Shown here piece by piece: positions 7,757 to 16,301 of a DNA stretch of 64,000 bases. The translations under genes were made by a program, and so were the position numbers. Numbering within the stretch: position 1 is the stretch's first letter; each line of letters begins with the position of its first letter. Where the stretch lies: contig NZ_JAOQNG010000003.1 in assembly GCF_025961225.1 (NCBI RefSeq), forward strand, positions 496,001 to 560,000. The letters are read 5' to 3'. Origin of the DNA: Azospirillum canadense (GTDB lineage Bacteria; Pseudomonadota; Alphaproteobacteria; Azospirillales; Azospirillaceae). The notes below the pieces were generated by a model. It made no database searches, was not told the DNA's origin, and saw nothing but the letters and a program-made list of their open reading frames with translations.

Positions 7757-8473
7757 TCATCCGTTCGGCATCCCGTAAAGAAGCAAACCCTCGCGTGCGA
7801 CCGTGTTTGACATCGTGCCGGAAACAGCCCGGTTGGCCTCGAAGGTGGAGCGCCGGCAACCGCGGACGTCGAACAGAACGCCGTGCTCGCGGAGGTTCTG
7901 CTGAAGGCGCTGGAGCGCGGCCGGCTGCGGCATTCGGTCGTCGGCCACGACAACAAATAGGTCGATGTCGCTGTCCGGCTGGGCGTCACCACGTGCCAGG
8001 CTCCCGATCAGGTAGACGGCCTTGGCCTCGGTTTCGGCGACGATCGCGCCCACCGCGGCGTAGAGCAGGTCGTCACTCGGAAGAGTGTCGTGCTGCCAGC
8101 CCACGATCGGAAACGCCCAGCGCTGAACATCCTCGTCGGGCTGCGGCACGGCATCGGCTGGCGCGCTCTCGAAAGCGGCCTGCCGAACGCCGCGCAGCAG
8201 GGCCAGGTAGCGCTCGACCATCATGATCCAACGGTCGCCCTCATCACGATCAACCATGGACCAGCCGGTCTCAGAGCCGCTCAGCGCGTATGTCTTGCCG
8301 TGGACGCGCACCGCCACGGCGAACTCGTCGGTTCCGAATCTCGGGCTCGGCACCGGTGCGATGGCGAGAACCTCGATGTCGGTTGGTGCAATCGGCATCC
8401 TGGTTTCACGCGACAGCGCGCGGGCGATGCCGACGACCTCGAGTTCGGACAACGAAGGATTGGTTTCAGACAC
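7757..8473 (-). CDS. Nucleotidyltransferase-domain protein
   Basis: The C-terminal half carries the pol-beta-type nucleotidyltransferase signature: GSLARGDAQPDSDIDLFVV, that is GS, a short spacer, then DxD, the metal-binding pair. These enzymes transfer nucleotides to proteins, RNA or small molecules. Many minimal ones act as MNT-type antitoxins or as antibiotic adenylyltransferases. The N-terminal 120 residues are not recognised. I prefer the GTG at 8473 (GGGGAA upstream), which overlaps the kptA stop by 8 nt. An in-frame TTG at 8503 would add 10 residues. The coupling to an RNA 2'-phosphotransferase makes an RNA-end or nucleotide role plausible, but this is inference. Confidence 0.75.
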   Translation of the reverse strand: MSETNPSLSELEVVGIARALSRETRMPIAPTDIEVLAIAPVPSPRFGTDEFAVAVRVHGKTYALSGSETGWSMVDRDEGDRWIMMVERYLALLRGVRQAAFESAPADAVPQPDEDVQRWAFPIVGWQHDTLPSDDLLYAAVGAIVAETEAKAVYLIGSLARGDAQPDSDIDLFVVVADDRMPQPAALQRLQQNLREHGVLFDVRGCRRSTFEANRAVSGTMSNTVAREGLLLYGMPNG

Positions 8474-9020
8474 GATCGTTTTCCCCGGTGCCGGAGAAGT
8501 CAATGTACGACGGCGGCACCGTGTCGGTCAGCCAGACACCGTTCGCCGATCGGTAGAACGCGTGTCCGGCTTCGTGCATGGCCAAGGCATTCACGATCAG
8601 GATAATCGGCGTGCCCCGACGGCGCCCGACGGCCCCGGCGGTGTCGCGATCGGGTGACAAGTGGACGTGGTGGCGCTTGCCTTTGATCAGCCCTTGCGAG
8701 CGGATGGCCCGCAGGAACGTGGCAATTGTGCCGTGGTACAGCCACTGGGGAGGGAGCACAGGCATCAAACCGAGGTCGACATCCACAGAGTGGCCCTGAT
8801 TGGCCCGGATGCGTTGTTCGTCCGGCGAGAACGCGTAGCGGCCCTTGGCGTCGGCCGCGACGAGCGCGCGCAGGTCCTCCAGCGTGAGATGGTGTCCGGC
8901 CTTTCCGAGCCCCTCCAGCACATCTTGCACAGGCGCCCAGCCTTTCGGGTCAAGCGTCAGGCCCGCCGTTTCCGGCTTGTGCCGGAGGATCAGCGCCAAG
9001 TAGCGGCTCGTCCGGCTCAT
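8466..9020 (-). CDS. kptA: RNA 2'-phosphotransferase Tpt1/KptA
   Basis: KptA/Tpt1 removes an internal RNA 2'-phosphate using NAD+, releasing ADP-ribose 1'',2''-cyclic phosphate. Some homologues instead ADP-ribosylate nucleic acid ends. The 184-residue length is normal. The winged-helix half has RYLALILRHKP and RANQGHS (72-78). The ADP-ribosyltransferase half has YHGT (95-98) and HHVHLS (117-122). These cover the conserved Arg-His-Arg-Arg core regions of the family. The ATG at 9020 follows a G-rich site. The gene is coupled to the nucleotidyltransferase by an 8-nt overlap. The enzyme looks intact; its bacterial substrate is unknown. Confidence 0.9.
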   Translation of the reverse strand: MSRTSRYLALILRHKPETAGLTLDPKGWAPVQDVLEGLGKAGHHLTLEDLRALVAADAKGRYAFSPDEQRIRANQGHSVDVDLGLMPVLPPQWLYHGTIATFLRAIRSQGLIKGKRHHVHLSPDRDTAGAVGRRRGTPIILIVNALAMHEAGHAFYRSANGVWLTDTVPPSYIDFSGTGENDRV

Positions 9021-9810
9021 ATGTTCCCCCCGTGGTGGTTCTGGTCAATGCGCCCCGTAAGAACAGTCGGTGCGGGGCCACATCCTGCAACACGGGCCTG
9101 GCTCGCGTGGTTACGAGACCGTGTGCGGCAATGTCCGGAAAAGCTTCTTGTCGGACGGAAATGTAACTGCCGGGGCCGCCGCGGGCCGGCAACCGCTCGT
9201 CTGCGGCGGAAGTGCGCTCCTGGAGGGGATGTGGGGAAGGTCTGAGGGTCAGGAGGTGCCCACCGATCCCAGTCCGAGACCACCAATCCTGGCGTCGCCC
9301 GTCCAGCGATCCTGGGCCGAAAACCAGTCGTTTTCCGCGATTGCGGGCCCGAGTCCAGTGATCCTGGAAAACCGACAACAACGACAGGGTCAATCCGCGT
9401 TAGAGCGCTACCGATAAGTCGGCGTTATCGGAAGCCAGCTGCCGTGCCTCTTTAAATACGTCAATGCACGGTTTAGCGCTTCAAATTGAAGCGCCCATCC
9501 ACAGCGACGGCCGACACGTTCAGAGTACCGTCCTGGTCAGGGTCGAAGGCGTGTAAGGTGACAGGGCAGTCTCCGGTTAAGGTGATCCCCAGATTGACGA
9601 GATGACGCCCCCGGGCAACATATTCTCACCGCAAGCGTGGCGGTTCGGAAGGGGATATGTGCCGTTTGGACACGGAGGCTCGCATGACCGTGCACAGCCT
9701 GCGCGCCGGGCCGGCCACTGCCGCTGCCTAAGGCGTCCTGCTGTACCAAACCTTGGAGTCGTTGAGTTTCTTGGCCGTGCTCGGAGGTACCGCCAAAGAA
9801 TGCGTGAAAC
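9021..9810. other. Gene-poor spacer with one short palindrome
   Basis: No frame here has good codon use together with a plausible start. The one notable feature is the 19-bp dyad GCGCTTCAAATTGAAGCGC (9476-9494), in a locally AT-rich stretch. It may be an operator or a small hairpin. Confidence 0.5.
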
Positions 9811-10122
9811 CTAAACCGTTTTCGGGCGATCAGCAAGGAGAGCTGTGGGCGACCGGACCTCCGCGCTTGGCGTCGGATTTTCTGAATGGCTGCCGACGAC
9901 GTGACGCCCGCCACGAGCGGTGATGTCCCATCCCGAGTAAGGCCCGGCGGCAAACCCTCTCACACGCGGGTTGTGATCAACCGCGTCAAACACGTCCGCC
10001 ACGCTCATTCCGAGCACTTCGGCCACGTCGCCGGCCGTCAACTCCCCAGCGTTCGGTTCGGCATAATGGGCAAGAATGTAGTTGGCAACCACGTCTGGTG
10101 AGGGTTTGGGGGACTGGTCCAT
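9811..10122 (-). CDS. Small hypothetical protein with helix-turn-helix character
   Basis: This 103-residue protein has an N-terminal helical part (DVVANYILAHYAEPNAGELT) followed by AGDVAEVLGMSVADVFDAVD. That block has the length and polarity of a helix-turn-helix, with a short beta wing after it (GFAAGPYSGWDITARGG). The ATG at 10122 has GAGGTCG upstream. The C-terminal tail is Pro/Ser-rich. No known family was recognised. A DNA-binding role is an inference from the helix pattern alone. Confidence 0.5.
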   Translation of the reverse strand: MDQSPKPSPDVVANYILAHYAEPNAGELTAGDVAEVLGMSVADVFDAVDHNPRVRGFAAGPYSGWDITARGGRHVVGSHSENPTPSAEVRSPTALLADRPKTV

Positions 10123-10503
10123 GACGGAACGACCTCGAAGCATCGAAGCAATGAATGCCTCATTATAGGCGAGCCCGTGCCTGGATTACACTTTTTGAGC
10201 GCGCACGATAGCGTGAGCCGGTTTTCCGTCCCGCGACGATGCGAACCGGTTGCTGGCCGACCAACGAGTCAGGCGTCTGCGCGGTCTGGCAGGCCTGGGA
10301 GTGGCTGTCCTGTCCCGCGGGACTGATGCATCCGAAGCCGCAGACCCGGCATAGGTTGACCGGGGCCTTGTGCCCGCTGGGGAATGGGCGCGATTGGATC
10401 GCACTTCCGTGACGCGCCAAGAGCGGACGTGTGGGCTCCGCCACAGCGGCGGGGGATAGGAGCACGCAGGATTGTGGTGTCCACATCGCCAGGAGCCGCC
10501 ACC
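10123..10503. other. Spacer with no supported gene
   Basis: The stretch between the small minus-strand gene and the interrupted plus-strand gene shows no supported coding region. It should contain the promoter for the gene starting at 10504. Confidence 0.4.
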
Positions 10504-10601
10504 ATGAGCGTCATCCCGTTTGCTCGCACCCGGTTCACCCCGGCCGACATTGCGGCCTTTAACGAGATCGCGCTGCCGCGCCTAGCAAGCGGCCACTGGA
10601 G

Positions 10602-12370
10602 ACACTGTTGGTCACACCGCGTGCCGGCGTCACGCGGCTGGGAGTACTGCGGCGGCTGGGAGCACTGCGATCAGGCGTGACTGGCGCGTCCGCGCCAACG
10701 GTTGCTCGCGCAGCCACGCATCCACACGCGTGAGGTTCAGGGCCGCCGCGGTGAAGACGTGCTGGAGGTGGGTTTTCGCCTGCCCGAGGTAGCGGCCGTG
10801 GCGCAAGCCGAAGCCGCGAATGCCCTGGGACAAGGTGCCTTCGATCCCGGCGCGACAGGCATAGCGTTTCTTCCAAGGCTCACTGGTCTGTTCCCGACGG
10901 CGCGCCTGCAAGGCCTCATGCGCCCGCTGCTCCAGGACCCGCAGACGCCGGGCGTTCGCCCGTCGCCCGGGGTGCGCGGCGGGAGCGCAGGCGTCGTGGT
11001 GCGGGCAGCCGCCACAAACCTTCTGGGAAAAGCCGATGTGCACGACAGCAGCGCCCCGCTCATCCTGACCTTCTTTCCAGCTCGCGCTGATCTGGCCAGC
11101 CGGGCAGCGGGCGACGCGCTCGGACCAGAGGATCGTGAAGGCGCTGAGGTCAAAGCCTTGCCCGGCGTGAGCCTGCCGGCTGCTGTCCGGCAGCGCCGGG
11201 CCGAGCAGGTCGATACCATGATCCGCGTGGCTGGCCACCAGCAGGCCGGCATCGACATAGCCGCTATCGACCACGTGGGTGCTCGGCAGCAAGCCGCGTG
11301 CGGCCAAGGCGGCTTGAACCGTCGCGGTCATCGCGACATCGGCCAAGCCCGCGGCCGTGGTCTGGACATCGGTGATCAGGTGCGGCCGATCGGCGTCGCA
11401 TGTCTCGGTCAAATGGACCTTGTAGCCGATCCAGCCGGTGTCGCGCTTCTTGGCGTAGCGGGCGTCCGGATCATAGGGGGAGTGCAGACGGTCGCTCACC
11501 GGCGGCTGGTCGGCCGGCTCGCGCAACCGGACGCGACCCTGGTCATGGTAGAACTGCTGAATCCAGACGAGCCGCAGCACCTCCACCGCGGGCAGCCGGC
11601 ACAGCCAAAAGCAGTCCCGGTCGGCGAAGAGGGCGGCCAGCACCTCGTGGCCATCCGCGCCGATGGCTTCGGCCAGAGCCTGACGCGCGCTCAGGCTCTT
11701 GGGCAGACGATACGGCTCGACCCGCGGGCCATAGCGCTCGGCCCACGCCGCCCGGCCATGCTCGGCCAGCCAGGTGGGAGCGGAGAGAGCAACGGCGTTC
11801 AGAGCGGCCCGCATGGTCTCGCCGATAAACTCCAGACGATTGAGGGTGCGGACCGCCGCCAGGACGTGCGTGGAGTCGGTGCGTTGCTGGCCGCGTGCCT
11901 TGATGAGGCCGCGCTCGCGCAGGCCCTCCAGCATGGCATCAAGCAATCTCTGTTCCTGGCCGCCGGCGAGCAGGCGGGCGCGGAACTCACATAGAACCGA
12001 GAAGTCGAAGCCCGGATCGGTCAAGTCCAAGCTGAGAGCATACTTCCAATCGATGCGACTACGCACCGCCTCGGCGGCTTGGCGGTCGGACAAGTTTTCG
12101 AGGAACTGAAACAGCGTGACCAGGGCCAGCCGCCACGGCGCAATCGCCGTCTGCCCGCGGGCATCGTAAAGACCGGCGAACATCGCGTCCTCATACAGAA
12201 CCCCAATCTCATCGCGCACCCGCATCAGCAGGGTGCCTTTGCGGAAGGCCGCCCGGGCAACCCGAGCCGTCTCTTCGGGGACAGGGGCAATCGGGGACGG
12301 ATGCATCGCCATGGAAACCTCCAGCCTTTCCAGGGCTCAACATTCCGCCACGCAGTGTGACCAACAGTGT
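10602..12370 (-). mobile_element. IS1182-type insertion sequence, complete
   Basis: The element is 1769 bp. Its ends begin ACACTGTTGGTCACAC and end in the matching inverse, with about 20 bp of near-perfect inverted repeat. It is flanked on both sides by CACTGGAG, an 8-bp target duplication. One transposase gene fills it. Intact ends, an intact gene and the exact duplication point to recent, simple transposition. Confidence 0.9.
10630..12312 (-). CDS. IS1182 family transposase
   Basis: This is a DDE transposase of 560 residues, full length for the family. The N-terminal helix-turn-helix region includes LSDRQAAEAVRSRIDWKYAL, typical of IS1182. The catalytic core includes RTDSTHVLAAVR, then THVVDSGYVDAGLL, and a late RYACRAGIEGTLSQGIRGFG carrying the catalytic Glu. 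A zinc-like cluster (CGGCPHHDAC) lies between. The ATG at 12312 follows GGAGG. Two near-repeated ends (VLPAAAVLPAA) close the protein. No frameshift or stop is visible, so it should be active. Confidence 0.92.
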   Translation of the reverse strand: MAMHPSPIAPVPEETARVARAAFRKGTLLMRVRDEIGVLYEDAMFAGLYDARGQTAIAPWRLALVTLFQFLENLSDRQAAEAVRSRIDWKYALSLDLTDPGFDFSVLCEFRARLLAGGQEQRLLDAMLEGLRERGLIKARGQQRTDSTHVLAAVRTLNRLEFIGETMRAALNAVALSAPTWLAEHGRAAWAERYGPRVEPYRLPKSLSARQALAEAIGADGHEVLAALFADRDCFWLCRLPAVEVLRLVWIQQFYHDQGRVRLREPADQPPVSDRLHSPYDPDARYAKKRDTGWIGYKVHLTETCDADRPHLITDVQTTAAGLADVAMTATVQAALAARGLLPSTHVVDSGYVDAGLLVASHADHGIDLLGPALPDSSRQAHAGQGFDLSAFTILWSERVARCPAGQISASWKEGQDERGAAVVHIGFSQKVCGGCPHHDACAPAAHPGRRANARRLRVLEQRAHEALQARRREQTSEPWKKRYACRAGIEGTLSQGIRGFGLRHGRYLGQAKTHLQHVFTAAALNLTRVDAWLREQPLARTRQSRLIAVLPAAAVLPAA

Positions 12371-12695
12371 CACTGGAGCGCGGTTGCGCGCCACTCCTGC
12401 GATTGGAGCGACCGCATGGCGATCATGGTTGCCGGCCGACAATCGCCTCTTTTCACGTTCGAGCGCGACACGGCCGGTCGCTACGCCTTGTACTTCCATG
12501 ACCGGGAGGGGGCCGTGCGCATCGGCACCGCCGACAGCGCGGTGGCGTGCCTGGCGATTTGGTCCAGCACGCCCCGTCGCCGCACTAAGTCCAGAGGAGC
12601 GGCCTGAGGCGGAGAACAGCGAGCTGTTCCGTTGTGGCACGGGCTTTGGGCATGGGCAGACGCCCCCCAAGCGGTAAGGAACGGGGCGAACCCGA

Positions 12696-12878
12696 TCAGG
12701 CGTTCGGCGCCCCGCGATCCTGCTCCAGAGCTTCGCGGATCAACTCCATTTCGATGCCGGCCGCTTCCAGGCGGTCGTGCAGTATCTTGGCCGTGTGGGG
12801 AGCCTCGGCGACCGCCGTCAGATAGGCCGCGCTGAGCCGGAGCATCGCGCTTTCCAAGCGGTGCAAGCGTGTCTCGTA
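12696..12878 (-). pseudogene. C-terminal part of a small gene split by IS copies 1 and 2
   Basis: Read on the minus strand from the 9-bp target copy (12870-12878), this frame continues for 57 codons plus the 3-codon target and stops at TGA 12696-12698. It joins in frame to the 13-codon start at 14448..14486. The joined product has about 70 residues: a Gln/Arg-rich start, then a helical body (LRLSAAYLTAVAEAPHTAK) with heptad-like spacing. The family is unknown. The 5' half lies on the other strand because the segment between the two elements has been inverted. Confidence 0.75.
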
Positions 12879-13992
12879 GGCGTTGGTGCAGCGAGGTTCG
12901 GGATTGCCGGTCCTGGGTCATCGTGTAGAAGGGCGCGTCTCTTGATTACCGGATTGGTCAGCCTCGGCATGCCGAACAAACACAACGACGCGCGGCGCCA
13001 TCACATCCCGAAGATGCGGTTCAAAGTAACGAATTGGGCGTCGTACGAAGCCGGACTGCGCCGGCGCGGCAGTCTGACGCTGTGGGTCAGCGACGCGGCG
13101 ATCGCCGCCTGGCGAGCGGCGCCGCGGACGACGCCCGGTGGGCAAGCGCGCTACTCGCAGACGGCTATCGAAACAGCCCTCATGGTCCGCTTGGTGTTTC
13201 ATCAGCCGCTGCGCCAGACCGAGGGGCTGCTCGGCTCGTTGCTGGATCTCCTGGGCGTGGACCTGCCGGTTCCCGACCACACGACGATCAGTCGCCGGGC
13301 GGCGCGCTTGACGCCGGTGTTGGCCACGGCCCTGCCGACGGGCCCGGTCACGCTGGTGATCGACAGCACCGGCTTGAAGGTCTACGGGGCCGGCGAGTGG
13401 CACCGCGACAAGCATGGCGTGCGCGGGCCGCGGACCTGGCGCAAACTCCATCTCGCGGTGGATGCCGCCAGCAGCGCCATCGTCGCGGCCACGCTGACCA
13501 CCACCAGCGACGGGGACGCCTCCCAGGTCGGACCGCTGCTCGACCAGATCAGTGGCCCCATCGACACCGTCATGGCTGACGGCGCGTACGACGGCGAACC
13601 GATTTACCAGACCATCGCCGCCCGGGATGCCGGGGCTCGGGTGATCATCCCCCCGCGCGCCACGGCGGTCGTGAGCGAGGCCGCCACAACCGCCCCGACC
13701 CAGCGGGACCGCCACATCCAGAGCCTGGCCGAGCACGGGCGCTCAGGCTGGCAAAAGCAAACCGACTATGGCGAGCGGGCGAAGGCGGAAACCGCGATGG
13801 CGCGTTACAAGCGCATCCTCGGCGACCAGCTGCGTGCACGCACGTTGCCCGGCCAACGAACTGAAGCCGCCACCGGCGTCATCATCCTGAACCGGATGAT
13901 CGATCAAGCACGCCCGAACTCCGTCCGCATCGCCTGATCAAAGGTCGTGTCAGGCTTCACTGCGTCTGTGCGGACCTCGCTGCACCAACACC
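12879..13992 (+). mobile_element. IS903-group IS5-family element, copy 1
   Basis: The element is 1114 bp with 18-bp near-identical ends, GGYGTTGGTGCAGCGAGG; the left end has GGC and the right end GGT. Ends starting GG and 9-bp duplications fit the IS903 group of IS5. Left flank TGTCTCGTA, right flank TGCAGGACG: these do not match each other. The left flank does match the right flank of copy 2, which shows that the two copies have recombined. Confidence 0.93.
12969..13937 (+). CDS. IS5 family (IS903 group) transposase, copy 1
   Basis: The DDE transposase has 322 residues. Catalytic residues are visible in VTLVIDSTGLKVYG (first Asp), DTVMADGAYDGE (second Asp) and GERAKAETAMARYK (Glu). The N-terminal RRRGSLTLWVSDAAIAAW block and the RQTEGLLGSLLDLLG helix are group hallmarks. 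I use the ATG of MPNKHND; an upstream in-frame TTG would add nine residues. The gene is intact and identical at protein level in all four copies. At one silent site (in LAKQ-type codon GCAAAAC/GCAGAC near 13760) copies 1 and 2 share an A, while copies 3 and 4 share a G. Confidence 0.95.
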   Translation: MPNKHNDARRHHIPKMRFKVTNWASYEAGLRRRGSLTLWVSDAAIAAWRAAPRTTPGGQARYSQTAIETALMVRLVFHQPLRQTEGLLGSLLDLLGVDLPVPDHTTISRRAARLTPVLATALPTGPVTLVIDSTGLKVYGAGEWHRDKHGVRGPRTWRKLHLAVDAASSAIVAATLTTTSDGDASQVGPLLDQISGPIDTVMADGAYDGEPIYQTIAARDAGARVIIPPRATAVVSEAATTAPTQRDRHIQSLAEHGRSGWQKQTDYGERAKAETAMARYKRILGDQLRARTLPGQRTEAATGVIILNRMIDQARPNSVRIA

Positions 13993-14186
13993 TGCAGGAC
14001 GCGCTCATCAAGGGCGAGACGGTGAAGCTGCCCGGCTTCGGGAAGTTCGAAATCGCCGAGCGCGGCGAGCGCACCGGCCGCAACCCGCAGACCGGAGCCG
14101 AGATCACGATCGCCGCCTCCAAAGCGCCGAAGTTCTCGGCCGGCAAGGCGCTGAAGGACGCTATCAACAACGGCAAGGCGGTGTGA
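13993..14186 (+). pseudogene. HU-family DNA-binding protein, C-terminal fragment
   Basis: About 64 codons of a histone-like HU/IHF protein remain, fused to the right end of IS copy 1. The beta-arm region is complete: LPGFGKFEIAERGER, then RTGRNPQTGAEI, a near-perfect HU signature, and the C-terminal helix GKALKDAINNGKAV. The first 30 or so residues, two N-terminal helices, are missing. They are not found beside any other copy in the window. The fragment lacks its own start and is probably not functional. A hairpin terminator follows at 14210. Confidence 0.88.
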
Positions 14187-14209
14187 CCGTCGTCCGCTGA
14201 GCGGACGGC

Positions 14210-14240
14210 GCGGGGGCCGTCGGAAGGCTGCCCCCGCTTT
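14210..14240 (+). terminator. Intrinsic terminator after the HU fragment
   Basis: GCGGGGGC (14210-14217) pairs with GCCCCCGC (14230-14237) and is followed by TTT. A second small hairpin, GTCCGCT G AGCGGAC, lies just ahead at 14192-14206. Both fit the end of the original hup-type transcript. Confidence 0.65.
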
Positions 14241-14447
14241 GCTGTGTCCAGAGGGCACGCTCGCGCGCCGAGAGACACCGGTAGCCCACGGCCGAACTTG
14301 TCCAACCATGCAGCCTCCGGGGATCGCCGTGAACCGCGCCGAACCCCGCCGTGGCCGTGCTGGAACCTGAGAACACGGTCGTTTGTTGAAAAACCGGCTG
14401 CGATCTTGCGCGACCGAGTGCGCCAGGTGAAGGATCGGAGTTGTGCC

Positions 14448-14486
14448 ATGGGCTTGTCAGCCGCTCAGCGGAAAGCCTACGAGACA
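14448..14486 (+). pseudogene. First 13 codons of the gene split by IS copies 1 and 2
   Basis: ATG at 14448 opens MGLSAAQRKAYET and runs into the target sequence TACGAGACA (14478-14486), directly beside IS copy 2. The same nine bases, inverted, flank IS copy 1 at 12870-12878, where the rest of the gene continues. A purine-rich stretch (AAGGATCGGAG) precedes the start. The 14.0-14.5 kb segment is therefore inverted relative to its ancestral state. Confidence 0.75.
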
Positions 14487-15600
14487 GGTGTTGGTGCAGC
14501 GAGGTCCGCACAGACGCAGTGAAGCCTGACACGACCTTTGATCAGGCGATGCGGACGGAGTTCGGGCGTGCTTGATCGATCATCCGGTTCAGGATGATGA
14601 CGCCGGTGGCGGCTTCAGTTCGTTGGCCGGGCAACGTGCGTGCACGCAGCTGGTCGCCGAGGATGCGCTTGTAACGCGCCATCGCGGTTTCCGCCTTCGC
14701 CCGCTCGCCATAGTCGGTTTGCTTTTGCCAGCCTGAGCGCCCGTGCTCGGCCAGGCTCTGGATGTGGCGGTCCCGCTGGGTCGGGGCGGTTGTGGCGGCC
14801 TCGCTCACGACCGCCGTGGCGCGCGGGGGGATGATCACCCGAGCCCCGGCATCCCGGGCGGCGATGGTCTGGTAAATCGGTTCGCCGTCGTACGCGCCGT
14901 CAGCCATGACGGTGTCGATGGGGCCACTGATCTGGTCGAGCAGCGGTCCGACCTGGGAGGCGTCCCCGTCGCTGGTGGTGGTCAGCGTGGCCGCGACGAT
15001 GGCGCTGCTGGCGGCATCCACCGCGAGATGGAGTTTGCGCCAGGTCCGCGGCCCGCGCACGCCATGCTTGTCGCGGTGCCACTCGCCGGCCCCGTAGACC
15101 TTCAAGCCGGTGCTGTCGATCACCAGCGTGACCGGGCCCGTCGGCAGGGCCGTGGCCAACACCGGCGTCAAGCGCGCCGCCCGGCGACTGATCGTCGTGT
15201 GGTCGGGAACCGGCAGGTCCACGCCCAGGAGATCCAGCAACGAGCCGAGCAGCCCCTCGGTCTGGCGCAGCGGCTGATGAAACACCAAGCGGACCATGAG
15301 GGCTGTTTCGATAGCCGTCTGCGAGTAGCGCGCTTGCCCACCGGGCGTCGTCCGCGGCGCCGCTCGCCAGGCGGCGATCGCCGCGTCGCTGACCCACAGC
15401 GTCAGACTGCCGCGCCGGCGCAGTCCGGCTTCGTACGACGCCCAATTCGTTACTTTGAACCGCATCTTCGGGATGTGATGGCGCCGCGCGTCGTTGTGTT
15501 TGTTCGGCATGCCGAGGCTGACCAATCCGGTAATCAAGAGACGCGCCCTTCTACACGATGACCCAGGACCGGCAATCCCGAACCTCGCTGCACCAACGCC
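14487..15600 (-). mobile_element. IS903-group IS5-family element, copy 2
   Basis: A full 1114-bp copy, inverted relative to copy 1 and separated from it by 494 bp. Read along the element, its left flank is CCGATGGAG and its right flank is TGTCTCGTA. The right flank is identical to the left flank of copy 1. This copy shares the diagnostic silent A with copy 1. Confidence 0.93.
14542..15510 (-). CDS. IS5 family (IS903 group) transposase, copy 2
   Basis: Intact 322-residue DDE transposase, identical in protein to copy 1. The upstream frame is open across the IS end into flanking DNA, but the native start is the MPNKHND ATG. As in copy 1, the D-D-E residues are all present, so this copy could supply transposase for all four elements. 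Confidence 0.95.
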   Translation of the reverse strand: MPNKHNDARRHHIPKMRFKVTNWASYEAGLRRRGSLTLWVSDAAIAAWRAAPRTTPGGQARYSQTAIETALMVRLVFHQPLRQTEGLLGSLLDLLGVDLPVPDHTTISRRAARLTPVLATALPTGPVTLVIDSTGLKVYGAGEWHRDKHGVRGPRTWRKLHLAVDAASSAIVAATLTTTSDGDASQVGPLLDQISGPIDTVMADGAYDGEPIYQTIAARDAGARVIIPPRATAVVSEAATTAPTQRDRHIQSLAEHGRSGWQKQTDYGERAKAETAMARYKRILGDQLRARTLPGQRTEAATGVIILNRMIDQARPNSVRIA

Positions 15601-16301
15601 CTCCATCGGCGCTTCCCCGCGACAACAGTGTCTGCCCGCTTCCATTCGGCTCGGCTGTGCCCGGACATCGACCGCCCGTGGAATTCGCCAGCGGTATCGA
15701 GTTTGCGGAAGGACCAGTTTCTCACGTCGCCTTGTATGTGGGCATCAAAGTCAAGGGGTTTGCAATATTTCCTCCATTCCTTTGTTCGACCGCAACGGAC
15801 CATTCCTTCGTCCCGACCTAATTTCTCGACAGCACCGCGCGCAAGGGCGGTCAAGGATGCCCGTAGGGCACCGCGCAGCGGCGCGAAGCGTTCTTGACGG
15901 CCCTGAGCACGGTGCTGACCTCCCTTCGGTCGGGCGGGACGCGGCAATCCGGGGGAGCCGGGTTGCGGTGACCGGGGAGGGGCGGATGGGTGTCAGCAAG
16001 GCCACGCAGCACCTCTCCTTCTTCGAGACGTGGTTGACGAGTCCGGCCGAACGATGCGAAACCGAGATGGAGCCTTTCACCGACGGGCGCGGTCCTCCCG
16101 CGCCACAACCTTGTATCCGGCGAGCCTGAAAGCCCGAACCCATGATGCGCCCATGCGCATCGGCGGCGAGGCTCCGAGGCGACGAGCCCCATCTGACAAG
16201 CGGCACGGTGGCCATGGCGACGTACGGGCTGCGCCCCCTCGGATCGTCATCGGAACTCGGCCGCACCGCCGCCGAGCTTCGAAACCGTTGACGGAACCGG
16301 A
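15601..16301. other. Decayed accessory DNA, no confident gene
   Basis: A minus-strand frame of about 70 codons (15601-15807; contains RNWSFRKLDTAGEFHG) runs into IS copy 2 and may be a truncated gene. It matches no family I recognise. From 15850 to 16300 I see only poorly coded frames. Confidence 0.4.

Larger units (their letters stand above)
10504..12607 (+). pseudogene. Small conserved gene interrupted by the IS1182-type element
   Basis: Codons 1-32 (ATG at 10504, ending ...GHW) lie left of the insertion sequence. The rest lies from 12371 to the TGA at 12607. Removing the element and one copy of the 8-bp duplication CACTGGAG (10594-10601 and 12371-12378) restores one open frame of 108 codons, reading through GHWSAVARHSCDWSDRM. 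The restored protein has an Arg/Thr-rich N-terminus and a central beta-rich part (SPLFTFERDTAGRYALYF). No family was recognised. The exact frame restoration shows that the gene was intact before insertion and has not yet decayed. Confidence 0.8.

Noticed and set aside
10163..10486. A minus-strand frame with a Cys cluster (LCRVCGFGC)
   Set aside because: The start is unsupported and the tail is low-complexity; the cysteines alone are not enough.
10702..11994. A 430-codon open frame on the plus strand
   Set aside because: It is antisense to the intact IS1182 transposase and has no recognisable domain.
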